Source of the DNA: Mycobacterium sp.
GTDB taxonomy: Bacteria > Actinomycetota > Actinomycetes > Mycobacteriales > Mycobacteriaceae
NCBI GenBank assembly: GCA_019246375.1
Contig: JAFAQO010000267.1
Location: forward strand, 1 to 6,580
Reading direction: 5' to 3'
DNA: 6,580 bases
Shown: in pieces, positions 1 to 6,457 of the stretch
How the letters are laid out: every line of letters starts with the position of its first letter
Position numbering within the stretch: position 1 is the first letter of the stretch
Translations under genes and position numbers: made by a program
The notes under the pieces: generated by a model
Told to the model about the DNA's origin: nothing
Database searches by the model: none
What the model saw: the letters and a program-made list of their open reading frames with translations, nothing else

Positions 1-303
1 CTCGCCGACGAGCCCACTGGCAACCTTGACTCCGAAACCGGCAACGAGATCGTGGAGCTGCTCTACGAACTCACACACGAGAACGGTGCCGAACGCGCGG
101 TGGTGATGGCGACACACAACCTGGATGCAGCTATCTGTACTGACCGCACGATCTTGCTCATCGACGGCGTCATCCACGCCGACGCTCACCCGGCCGACGT
201 CCTGCCGAAGTTCGCCGGCGATGCCCTTGGCGCCGGGCACGACAGACCCAGACTGCGCCTGGTCGACGAAGCGGCCGAGAATCCGCGTTTCGGACAGTCG
301 TGA
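1..303 (+). CDS. ABC transporter ATP-binding protein, LolD/MacB type (C-terminal part, cut by the window edge)
   Basis: This is the last 100 codons of an ATPase that powers an FtsX-type permease in the cytoplasmic membrane. The reading frame is open from base 1. Its first residues, LADEPTGNLDS, are the Walker B motif with the catalytic glutamate (codon 4) and the D-loop, in the form typical of the LolD/MacB/FtsE group. The H-loop histidine follows at codon 39 in VMATHNLDAA. The Walker A and signature motifs lie outside the window. After the H-loop comes the usual short strand (TILLIDG) and a tail of about 45 residues with no recognised domain. The stop TGA (301-303) overlaps the GTG start of the permease gene (300-302), so the two are almost certainly co-transcribed and translationally coupled. 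Family and pairing are clear. The substrate is unknown, because this family includes lipoprotein extractors, peptide or drug exporters and cell-wall regulators. Confidence 0.95.
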   Translation, partial: LADEPTGNLDSETGNEIVELLYELTHENGAERAVVMATHNLDAAICTDRTILLIDGVIHADAHPADVLPKFAGDALGAGHDRPRLRLVDEAAENPRFGQS

Positions 304-2831
304 GGACGCTGCTGTCGCGGCTGCGACTGCTGAACGTCCGCTACCTTCGCGGCCACCCCGCGCGCACCCTGCTCTCCGTCGGCGTGATTGCGTGCTCGGC
401 GGCGCTCATCGTCGCCGTCTTGGGCACCTACGGATCGGTCAGCGGCTCGGCGAACCGCCTCGCCGAACAGGTCGCCGGCAACGCTGCCCTCGAGATCACC
501 GGCATCACCGACGCTGGGCTGGAGGACAGCCTAGTCGCTACCGTCGAGCGGACGGACGGCGTTAAGGCCGCAGTCCCGCTAGTGCAAACCCCCATTCTGG
601 TAGCCGGCAAGCGGGTCATGCTCTTCGGGACCGACGAGCGCGCGGGCACGCTCAGCAGTTCCCTACGCCACACGATCGACGACATCCCTCAGGACAGAGT
701 CGCCGCCCCGGGCCTGTGGGTGGGGCCCGCGGTCACCGGCGTAACCCAGGGGCACCCGGCACAGGTCGTTTCCATGACCGGCAACGCGACCGAGGTGCCG
801 ATCGCTGGCGTTATCCCGGGCGAGAACGCGCAAGTAATCAACCGGGGAAACATCGTGATCGCCCGGCTGGAATTCGCGCAGCGGCTCACTGGTCGCCCGG
901 GGCGGCTCGACTCGGTGCTCGTCGTGGCCAAGACTGGCGCCGACGTCAGCGCGCTGCGCCAACGCCTAAGCGAGCGCCTCGATGGCCGCGCCTACGTCGC
1001 TACCCCGTCGTTTCGCGCCGCGCTGGCGAGCTCCTCGACAACGATGGCACAAAACGTCACGTTGCTTGTTGCGATGCTCGGGCTCGTGGTCGCGGCGTTC
1101 CTTGTCTTCAATACGATGAACATGGCGGCCAACGAACGACGCACCGAAATGGCCACCCTGCGCGCCCTGGGAGCCAGGCGTGCGATGATCATGCGCGATT
1201 TTGTCGCCGAGTCTTTTCTCATCGGCCTCGTCGGAGCGGCGATGGGGTCCGTCGTCGGCGTCGCCATGGCTGCAGCGGCGGTGTCGCGGCTGCCACCCTT
1301 GCTCCTCACGGTCGTAGACGCCGAGGTTGAGTTCGTGCTTCCGCCCTCAGCAATCGCGATCGCGGTCATGGCCTGTGTCGGGGCGTCCCTGCTAGCGTCG
1401 TGGCTGGCCGCCTACCGCGTGTCGCGCGTCCAGCCGGTGGTGGCGATGCTTCCGCTGGACGAAACCAACGTTGCCCCGTCGGCGTCTGGGTCGCGCCTCA
1501 CCATCGGCCGGACTTGGGGCGCGCTCGGCGCTGGATGCGTGGCTATCGCCACCGGAATCGCGGTGTCCTTCGCCTATTCGGACAACAGGGCATTCGGAGG
1601 TACCGTGCTGCTCCTGGTCGGAGTGGTCTTAGTCGCGCTGGCCGCGGCGCGGCCGATCACCCGCGCCGTAGCTCACGTCTCAGGGCGCCTCGGTGCGCCC
1701 GGCCACCTCGCGGCAGCCTCTGCCGAGCGCGTGCCGCAGCGCACCTGGGCGACGACGATGACCGTCTGCCTGGCGATGGCCATTGGCGTCGCCACCACGG
1801 GCTCCTCGCAAAACATAGTCGCTGCCGCCGGCGACGCGGTATCGACGCTAAAGCGCATGGACTTCGTCGTGCAGAGCACCCCGGGCGACGAGTTTCCATT
1901 CCGACAGCTCCTGCCGGCGCAGATGGGCCAAGAGATCCAGCGGGTGGCGGGCGTGCAGAGGGTCCTGCCCAGTCAGTTCACCTACGCCTACCTACCCGCA
2001 GGCCGCGCCCTCGTTCAAGGCCTGTCCGGCCCGAGCAACTCACCGGCCTACCAGCTGGCCTCCGACACCGCGCGCCGTGCCCTGCTCGACGGCAGCGGCG
2101 CCGTCGTTTCCAGGCTGTTCGCCAAGCAATACGGTTTGCACGTCGGCGACACGCTCACGCTGCCGACGCCCACCGGTACCAAGCACCTGCGGGTCGCCGA
2201 CATCATCGACTTCCTCTCAGCAGACGCCGGCCTCGTGGCGATCTCACTGGATGAACTCGAGCACTGGTTCTCCCGCTTCGGCGCATCGTTCTACGAGGTG
2301 ATACTCGCTCAGGGAGCCGACCACGCACAGGTGCAGGCGGCACTGGACCGAATCGCCAAGCACGCTCCGTTCCCCGTCTACGTCCTCACCGGCTCCAAGT
2401 TGGTGGCGTCGACCAAGTCCGCGGTCCAGCAGGTGGGAGCGCTCGCCACAGCCCTGCAGTGGATCGTCGCGCTTGTGGGGGGATTAGCCCTGCTCAACAC
2501 GTTGATGCTCGCCGTGGTCGAGCGGCGGCGCGAACTCGGCATCCTTCGCGCGCTCGGCGCTCGCCGCAAATTTATCGGCCGCCTCATCTTGGCAGACGCC
2601 GTCGGCGTGAGTGCGGTGGGCGGTTTCGTCGGCCTTGCTCTTGGGTTCGCTTTGCAGTACGTCGCCGTCGTCGTGCTGGGCAAGGCTGGTTCGTTGTCGG
2701 TGCCTTTCGCGTTCGTCCCGCTCGTCGCCGCGATGGCGATAGGCTCCATATTCGTCACATTAGCCGGCGCGCTGCCGCCCGCCCGCACAGCATCGAGGCT
2801 CAAGGTCGTCGAAGCCATCGGCTATGAGTAG
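300..2831 (+). CDS. ABC transporter permease with two FtsX domains (MacB/LolC-like), 843 residues
   Basis: This is the membrane subunit that pairs with the ATPase just upstream; the GTG start shares four bases with the ATPase stop. By hydrophobicity I count about ten membrane segments, near residues 24-44, 252-274, 304-326, 350-372, 405-425, 432-450, 480-500, 715-740, 762-790 and 803-825. The two halves are related: each has an extracytoplasmic MacB-like region (about 45-245 and 505-705), then an FtsX domain. The FtsX signature occurs twice, as NTMNMAANERRTEMATLRAL (residues 271-290) and NTLMLAVVERRRELGILRAL (733-752). Both are followed by GARR, the cytoplasmic coupling helix that contacts the ATPase. 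The length is normal for actinobacterial double-FtsX permeases. It resembles the mycobacterial Rv0986-Rv0987 type of ATPase/permease pair in arrangement, but I cannot test orthology. Three leucines are encoded by TTA (codons 444, 729, 821). Such proteins usually move lipids, lipoproteins or peptides by mechanotransmission; the substrate is not predictable here. Confidence 0.95.
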   Translation: MRTLLSRLRLLNVRYLRGHPARTLLSVGVIACSAALIVAVLGTYGSVSGSANRLAEQVAGNAALEITGITDAGLEDSLVATVERTDGVKAAVPLVQTPILVAGKRVMLFGTDERAGTLSSSLRHTIDDIPQDRVAAPGLWVGPAVTGVTQGHPAQVVSMTGNATEVPIAGVIPGENAQVINRGNIVIARLEFAQRLTGRPGRLDSVLVVAKTGADVSALRQRLSERLDGRAYVATPSFRAALASSSTTMAQNVTLLVAMLGLVVAAFLVFNTMNMAANERRTEMATLRALGARRAMIMRDFVAESFLIGLVGAAMGSVVGVAMAAAAVSRLPPLLLTVVDAEVEFVLPPSAIAIAVMACVGASLLASWLAAYRVSRVQPVVAMLPLDETNVAPSASGSRLTIGRTWGALGAGCVAIATGIAVSFAYSDNRAFGGTVLLLVGVVLVALAAARPITRAVAHVSGRLGAPGHLAAASAERVPQRTWATTMTVCLAMAIGVATTGSSQNIVAAAGDAVSTLKRMDFVVQSTPGDEFPFRQLLPAQMGQEIQRVAGVQRVLPSQFTYAYLPAGRALVQGLSGPSNSPAYQLASDTARRALLDGSGAVVSRLFAKQYGLHVGDTLTLPTPTGTKHLRVADIIDFLSADAGLVAISLDELEHWFSRFGASFYEVILAQGADHAQVQAALDRIAKHAPFPVYVLTGSKLVASTKSAVQQVGALATALQWIVALVGGLALLNTLMLAVVERRRELGILRALGARRKFIGRLILADAVGVSAVGGFVGLALGFALQYVAVVVLGKAGSLSVPFAFVPLVAAMAIGSIFVTLAGALPPARTASRLKVVEAIGYE

Positions 2832-2849
2832 CCGTTTGCTAGGGGCCGA

Positions 2850-2871
2850 GGTCGGGCCGACGGGCCCGATC
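2850..2871 (+). terminator. GC-rich hairpin after the permease gene, candidate intrinsic terminator
   Basis: Nineteen bases after the permease stop there is a perfect inverted repeat, TCGGGCC (2852-2858) and GGCCCGA (2863-2869), with a four-base GACG loop. A G-U pair and a further G-C pair lengthen the stem to nine. No T-run follows. This matches the tail-less hairpins often found at actinobacterial gene ends. Its position suggests that the transporter transcript ends here and the flavoenzyme has its own promoter. Function is inferred. Confidence 0.5.
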
Positions 2872-2903
2872 GCACACTGACTGTGGAAGCGCGGCAAGTT
2901 CCT

Positions 2904-2957
2904 GTGAGCCCTCCTCTGGGCAGCTACCACGTCGTTATCGTCGGCTCGTGCGTGTAA
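2904..2957 (+). CDS. Short leader-like frame resembling a dinucleotide-binding N-terminus, overlapping the next gene as TAATG
   Basis: The frame from GTG 2904 encodes MSPPLGSYHVVIVGSCV and stops at TAA 2955-2957. The last A of the stop is the first A of the ATG at 2957, so the two frames overlap as TAATG, a common arrangement for translational re-initiation. An in-frame GTG at 2883 would give 24 residues. The peptide reads like the start of an NAD(P)/FAD enzyme: hydrophobic strand VVIVG, then S, as in the common VVIVGSG loop, cut at the glycine-rich turn. It could be the relic of a lost flavoenzyme gene, a short translated leader, or chance. A GGAAG at 2885-2889 is too far from GTG 2904 (14 bases) to be a convincing ribosome site. 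Confidence 0.25.
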   Translation: MSPPLGSYHVVIVGSCV

Positions 2958-4690
2958 TGAGCCAACGGTTTCGACAGAAGACTCCGTCGGATGCTGGCGG
3001 CCACAGGGTGCTCGAGGCCACAGGCCGCCCGGTCGCCGTGCCCACCCCTACCGCACGTCGGGTTGTCGTAATTGGCGCAGGTGTCGCTGGCCTGACGGCC
3101 GCGCATGAGCTCGCCGAGCGCGGCTTCGAGGTGACCGTTTATGAACGCAAGGCGTTGGGCGGAAAGTCGCGCAGCTTCCCGGTGCCCAACAGTGCGAGCG
3201 GCGAGCGCAAAGAGCTGCCAGGCGAGCATGGCCATCGCGTGGTGCCGGGCTTCTATCAGCACCTACCAGACACGATGACGCGGATTCCTTCCCTGGACGA
3301 CGACCGCAGCGTGTGGGACCACATGGTCCCACAGGCAAGCTTTCTCTATGCGCGCAACGGTGGTCGCGAGGACCTGCCTGTGCTCTCGCACATCAAGGGC
3401 GTGGCCACTCGCGAGTTTTTGCGCAGGGCGAGCGAAGCGCTTCGCCAGCATTTCAAAGCGCTGCCGCCCGCAAAATTGGTGACGTTCCTGACGAGACTCT
3501 TGGTGTTCATGACCAGTAGCGAAGAGCGCCGCTTTGGGGAATGGGAGTACATCACCTGGTGGGACTTCGTGCGAGCCGGGCGGATGGGCGAAGAGTACAG
3601 AAAGCTACTCGTGAAAGCCGTGACCGAGCATCTCATCGCAGCACGCGGCGATCTTGCCTCTGCACGGTCGATCGGGACGCTTGCGGAGGCGTCCATTTAC
3701 GCCGTCACGCGGTTGTCGACAACGGGGGAGAGCGGCCGTGTGCTCGACGCGCCGACGAGCGAGTCGTGGATCGACCCGTGGGTCGCCTATCTGCGAAGCA
3801 AGGGCGTGCGATTCGTCGTTGGTGTCGGCGCCCAGGCGTTCGAGATTGGCCGGGGGCGCATCTCGGCCGTCCGCGTCAACGGGCCGGGTCTAAACCAGCG
3901 GGTCGAGGCTGATTGGTATGTTTGCGCGGTCCCGGTTGAGCGCGCGCAGATGCTGCTGACCGCCGACGTACTTACCGCGGATCCTTCGCTGGCGTGCCTG
4001 GCGCAATTGCGCACCGAGTGGATGAACGGCATCCAGTTCCACCTTCGCCAGCCGTTGCCCCTCATCGACGGCCCGGTTAATTACGTGGACTCGCCCTGGG
4101 GGCTGGTATCAGCCAGCCAAGCGCAGTGGTGGAATCGCGACCTACAGGCGGATTACGGCGACGGCACTGTGCGTGAGTGCTTGTCAGTGAACATCGCGAA
4201 CTTCGACGCTCCGGGCATCGTTTATGGCAAGCCCGCCTGTAAGTGCACGCCCGATGAGATCGCCACCGAGGTGCTCGCTCAGATCCGCGCCGCGCACGGG
4301 GATACAGGTCGCATCATGCTGTCCGATGAAGTTGTCGCGTCGTGGTTCCTCGACCCGGCTCTGAGTTTCGACAATGGTGTCATGAGCAACGACGAGCCGC
4401 TCTTCGTGAACTACGCCGGCTCGTGGGACGTGCGGCCACCGGCTACAACGGCAATTCCCAACCTCTTCCTGGCCGGTGATTACGTCCGAGACAACCTTTC
4501 AGCCGCGACGATGGAAGGTGCGAACCAGACCGGCCGGCTGGCTGCCAACGGTGTGCTCGAAGCGTCCGGTTCACTCGCCTCGCCCAGCCGCGTCTTCTTG
4601 CCCTACGACCCGCCGGCGCTCGCGGCATTCAAGCGGAGGGATGCTGATCGTTTCCGCCGCGGATTGCCGCACGTGCTGGATCGAATGTGA
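2957..4690 (+). CDS. FAD-dependent oxidoreductase, phytoene desaturase / hydroxysqualene dehydroxylase-like, 577 residues
   Basis: This is a flavoenzyme of the amine-oxidase/carotenoid-desaturase superfamily. The Rossmann motif VVVIGAGVAGLTAAHEL lies at residues 36-52 (glycines 40, 42, 45), and E63 at the end of the second strand should bind the adenosine ribose. GGKSRS (68-73) is the motif that follows the Rossmann unit in desaturases. GEHGHRVVPGFYQHLPDTM (89-107) is characteristic of a bacterial branch of this superfamily. WMNGIQFHL and YVDSPWGLVSASQAQWW (about 355-392) are also typical of it. NLFLAGDYV (502-510) with TMEGANQTGRLAA (518-530) is the C-terminal FAD-binding segment. Members of the branch act on isoprenoids or lipids, but annotation as phytoene desaturase is often loose, so the substrate is unknown. 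Start: ATG 2957 is chosen because of the TAATG overlap; GTG 2948 in the same frame adds three residues. Neither has a good Shine-Dalgarno site. About 33 residues precede the Rossmann fold, with no clear signal peptide. Confidence 0.92.
   Translation: MSQRFRQKTPSDAGGHRVLEATGRPVAVPTPTARRVVVIGAGVAGLTAAHELAERGFEVTVYERKALGGKSRSFPVPNSASGERKELPGEHGHRVVPGFYQHLPDTMTRIPSLDDDRSVWDHMVPQASFLYARNGGREDLPVLSHIKGVATREFLRRASEALRQHFKALPPAKLVTFLTRLLVFMTSSEERRFGEWEYITWWDFVRAGRMGEEYRKLLVKAVTEHLIAARGDLASARSIGTLAEASIYAVTRLSTTGESGRVLDAPTSESWIDPWVAYLRSKGVRFVVGVGAQAFEIGRGRISAVRVNGPGLNQRVEADWYVCAVPVERAQMLLTADVLTADPSLACLAQLRTEWMNGIQFHLRQPLPLIDGPVNYVDSPWGLVSASQAQWWNRDLQADYGDGTVRECLSVNIANFDAPGIVYGKPACKCTPDEIATEVLAQIRAAHGDTGRIMLSDEVVASWFLDPALSFDNGVMSNDEPLFVNYAGSWDVRPPATTAIPNLFLAGDYVRDNLSAATMEGANQTGRLAANGVLEASGSLASPSRVFLPYDPPALAAFKRRDADRFRRGLPHVLDRM
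3312..3333. repeat. Perfect 9-bp inverted repeat inside the oxidoreductase gene
   Basis: TGTGGGACC (3312-3320) is followed by ACAT and then its exact reverse complement GGTCCCACA (3325-3333). It lies inside the coding sequence, over the codons for VWDHMVPQ. A nine-base perfect arm pair with a four-base loop is uncommon by chance. It could fold in the mRNA or be a dimeric protein's binding site, but no function is shown. Confidence 0.45.
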
Positions 4691-4700
4691 GCGGTGGCGA

Positions 4701-4743
4701 CTTGGCACCTCACCGGTGCGTTGGCGGCGCCTGGGCTGCCAAG
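4701..4743 (+). terminator. Stem-loop shortly after the oxidoreductase gene, possible terminator
   Basis: CTTGGCA (4701-4707) and TGCCAAG (4737-4743) are perfect complementary arms 29 bases apart. The loop can form an inner stem, GGTGC (4715-4719) with GCGCC (4727-4731), counting one G-U pair. It lies ten bases after the oxidoreductase stop and lacks a U-run. It may end that transcript or be a structured 3' end. The long loop makes this uncertain. Confidence 0.35.
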
Positions 4744-4913
4744 CTCCGGCCCGCTACGCTGCGGCCTGTACCCACCGATAAACAACTCTCACCCATCGTG
4801 GACCGGTTCATGGGGTCCGGCCAACACGACCGGCCCATACCTCGCCATACTCTCGGTTCGGGCCTGGGGCGGCGCGGGCATTCCTCGTAAGTGAATACGA
4901 TGAATTGCTTGGT

Positions 4914-4925
4914 TGACACGTGCCA
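4914..4925. promoter_or_regulatory. CACGTG-centred near-palindrome upstream of the regulator gene, possible operator
   Basis: TGACACGTGCCA is a 12-bp palindrome with a single mismatched pair, centred on CACGTG (4917-4922), and it overlaps the TTGACA hexamer at 4913-4918. That position would suit an operator controlling the regulator gene. It does not match the StrR operator form I know (GTTCGACTG, 11 bases, then its reverse complement) or the GTCCA/TGGAC arms reported for glycopeptide-cluster homologues. The role is inferred. Confidence 0.25.
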
Positions 4926-5035
4926 CATAGCATCCCCTCTGCGAACATGAGAAATTCGGAGCTACACGCGGAGGGCAAGCAGTTTCCGACGTGTGCGCAT
5001 GACGTCCGGCCCCCTCAACCGGACGTCGGCCTGCG

Positions 5036-5042
5036 AAAAGGA
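5036..5042 (+). promoter_or_regulatory. Ribosome binding site that decides the regulator start
   Basis: AAAAGGA is followed by nine bases and GTG at 5052-5054. It is the only good Shine-Dalgarno match near any candidate start of the StrR-like gene. GTG 4920 and ATG 4947, in the same frame, have none. Confidence 0.6.
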
Positions 5043-5051
5043 CGGCACCGA

Positions 5052-6185
5052 GTGAAGACAGGAGTTAGCGCCATTGCAATAGAACTGGCAGCAAAAAACG
5101 GCCGGCTGACGAAACGGTACCCGCAGGTTAGGGCCATCGTTGAGACGGACGGTTGGGTATCCTTATGCGACGGCCGCCGTTTCCAGTGCACGCGCACAAC
5201 GGTAAGAATCGCTTCTCTTGTACGCACTGGTTCACCGCGATCCGGTGGAGAAGATGAGGCGCATGTGCGGCGTCTGTCGGAAGCCGAGTGGCCGCTGCCC
5301 CCCATCATTGTGCATGAAACAACGATGCAGGTCATCGATGGATTCCATCGTGTCACTGCGGCGATCGAAAAAGGACTCAACGAGGTTGATGCGTACCTGT
5401 ATCACGGACCGATCGAGTCGGCATTCGTCATTGCAGTAGAAGCCAACGTTACCCATGGACTGCCACTGTCTCTGGCCGACCGGCGCGCGGCCGCAGTGAA
5501 GATTCTCCACGCGTACCCGCAGTGGTCTGATCGAGCCATCGCAACGTCAACGGGTTTGTCTGCGAAAACTGTGAGCACTATTCGGTGTGCAACTGACGAG
5601 GATCAGCAGTTGCACGAACGGCTGGGCAAAGACGGTCGGATCCGACCACTCAACGCGGCCGCTGGCCGTCAACTGGCCTCAGAGCTCCTAAGTCAGCGGC
5701 CTAATGCGTCACTCCGCGAAATCGCCAAGGCTGCTGGCATCTCACCAGGCACGGTGCGAGACGTTCGCGCACGGCTTTACCGCGGCGACGATCCAGTCCC
5801 GGCGCGCACACGCGACGACGGCTCTCGCGCAAGCAGTCGCGGCAAGCCCAACCGCACGCCGGTGCGCGAGGCATCCGCGCCTGCGGACGTGTATCCGCTC
5901 CTGGCGTGGCTCGCCAAAGACCCCGCGCTGCGCATGAGTCGGGAAGGACGTGAATTGCTACGTTGGCTGCAAGTCCACGCCGTCCAGACCATCGATACCG
6001 ACAAAATTGCTTCGTCACTTCCCGGTCACTGCTTTGAATGCCTCATCGAGCTGGCCAACCGGTGCTCAGCTAATTGGGCGAGGATTGCCCACGACTTGGC
6101 GGTAAGCGCACAGCGCAACTACTCCGAGATGGCGGTACCATCCCGGGTGGAATCGCCGCTAATTCGGAGATCTGACTCCTCTTAA
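5052..6185 (+). CDS. StrR-family transcriptional activator (ParB-like domain plus two HTH motifs), about 377 residues
   Basis: This is a DNA-binding regulator of the StrR/NovG group, which switch on antibiotic and other specialised-metabolite operons. Numbering is from GTG 5052. The ParB-like domain covers about 51-130, with SPRSGGEDEAHVRRL (61-75), LPPIIVH (82-88) and VIDGFHR (94-100), the last replacing the GERR box of true ParB CTPases. ANVTHGLPLSLADRRAAA (131-148) is typical of StrR proteins. Two helix-turn-helix motifs follow: WSDRAIATSTGLSAKTVSTI (158-177) and SLREIAKAAGISPGTVRDVR (220-239). A charged linker leads to a helical tail (about 279-352) with LLRWLQVHA and ANRCSANWARIAHDL, also usual in this family. 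The 377-residue form is near StrR's usual length (about 350). GTG 4920 (421 residues) and ATG 4947 lack ribosome sites. One TTA leucine codon lies at 5163-5165. No structural biosynthetic genes follow. A chromosome-partition role is unlikely, as there is no ParA partner or parS site in view. Confidence 0.88.
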   Translation: MKTGVSAIAIELAAKNGRLTKRYPQVRAIVETDGWVSLCDGRRFQCTRTTVRIASLVRTGSPRSGGEDEAHVRRLSEAEWPLPPIIVHETTMQVIDGFHRVTAAIEKGLNEVDAYLYHGPIESAFVIAVEANVTHGLPLSLADRRAAAVKILHAYPQWSDRAIATSTGLSAKTVSTIRCATDEDQQLHERLGKDGRIRPLNAAAGRQLASELLSQRPNASLREIAKAAGISPGTVRDVRARLYRGDDPVPARTRDDGSRASSRGKPNRTPVREASAPADVYPLLAWLAKDPALRMSREGRELLRWLQVHAVQTIDTDKIASSLPGHCFECLIELANRCSANWARIAHDLAVSAQRNYSEMAVPSRVESPLIRRSDSS

Positions 6186-6349
6186 GACCCGACCGGCTTC
6201 GGCGCCGGTGGCGGTGTCCATCGAGCCTCTGCGTCGGTTGTCGGCGGAATGAAGGACAGCCCCACTTTTCCATCGCAGAAGCTCTGCAGTGCTTGAGACT
6301 CGAGGCTGGGCCGTTGTCCATGCGCAGCAGCCTGGGCGGACCGCTTCAT
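6182..6349 (-). CDS. Doubtful 55-residue frame on the minus strand, convergent with the regulator
   Basis: From ATG at 6349-6347 the frame runs to TAA at 6184-6182 and ends in TPPPAPKPVGS. The proline-rich end and GC-leaning third positions near the 3' end look somewhat protein-like, and its stop interleaves with the regulator stop. I do not recognise the protein and see no good ribosome site. The hairpin at 6192-6209 explains part of the proline codons. It could equally be the C-terminal relic of a longer gene or pure chance. Confidence 0.15.
   Translation of the reverse strand: MKRSAQAAAHGQRPSLESQALQSFCDGKVGLSFIPPTTDAEARWTPPPAPKPVGS
6192..6209 (+). terminator. Hairpin after the StrR-like gene, candidate terminator
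   Basis: ACCGGC (6192-6197) and GCCGGT (6204-6209) form a perfect six-base stem around a TTCGGC loop, starting seven bases after the regulator stop. No U-run follows. The position and GC-rich stem fit a tail-less actinobacterial terminator. Confidence 0.45.
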
Positions 6350-6457
6350 GGTAATCCGTTGTGGGCCTGCTGATTTGAGGCATCCCACCCTTGTCAAAGC
6401 AACGCCAGCGCGGGTAGGTTGCAAGGGACCAGGCCCCTACGGGTAGGACCAACGGAC
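6210..6457. other. Intergenic stretch between the regulator and the recombinase fragment, probably degenerate
   Basis: No intact + strand gene is seen, and stops occur in all three forward frames. CGGGTAGG occurs twice (6411-6418 and 6440-6447), 29 bases apart. The part from about 6361 may be decayed recombinase sequence: GLLI in frame one at 6364-6375, then SHPC in frame two. I find no tRNA gene or clear attachment site. Confidence 0.35.

Larger units (their letters stand above)
4691..5051. other. Intergenic region of about 360 bases: no convincing gene
   Basis: I see no RNA gene or recognised protein here. Two overlapping + frames are open. One begins at GTG 4687, overlaps the oxidoreductase stop as GTGA, and runs to 4890 (67 residues). 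The other runs 4694-4894 (66 residues). Both have moderately GC-rich third positions, neither resembles a known protein, and since they exclude one another at least one is chance. The left part holds a 7-bp-arm hairpin (4701-4743) and GGACC-N9-GGTCC (4800-4818). The right part holds TTGACA (4913-4918), a good -35-like hexamer with no convincing -10 at 16-19 bases, and TACGAT (4896-4901), a -10-like hexamer with no matching -35. The 4920-5051 stretch could instead be coding if the regulator starts upstream of 5052. Confidence 0.5.

Noticed and set aside
716..2301. Long open frames in the other + frames and on the minus strand within the permease gene
   Set aside because: They are arginine- or alanine-rich shadows of GC-rich coding sequence, while the permease frame has continuous domain motifs.
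4856..4890. GTTCG at 4856-4860 as a half-site of the StrR operator
   Set aside because: The second half-site, CGAAC at the right distance, is absent and the adjoining bases do not fit the consensus.
5052..6185. Chromosome or plasmid partition protein ParB
   Set aside because: The ParB CTPase GERR-type box is replaced by DGFHR, the sequence has StrR-family motifs, and there is no ParA gene or parS site. A transcription regulator is the better reading.
6372..6383. DLRH read in frame three (context GPADLRHPTL), resembling the HxLRH catalytic box of tyrosine recombinases
   Set aside because: It lies upstream of the box I fragment, which is the wrong order for one gene, and has no flanking similarity. 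The same bases fit the linker region better in another frame, so it is probably chance.
6435..6447. CCTAC-GG-GTAGG mini-hairpin as a terminator or recombination site
   Set aside because: The stem is five bases with a two-base loop, too tight to form, and it lies in probably degenerate sequence.
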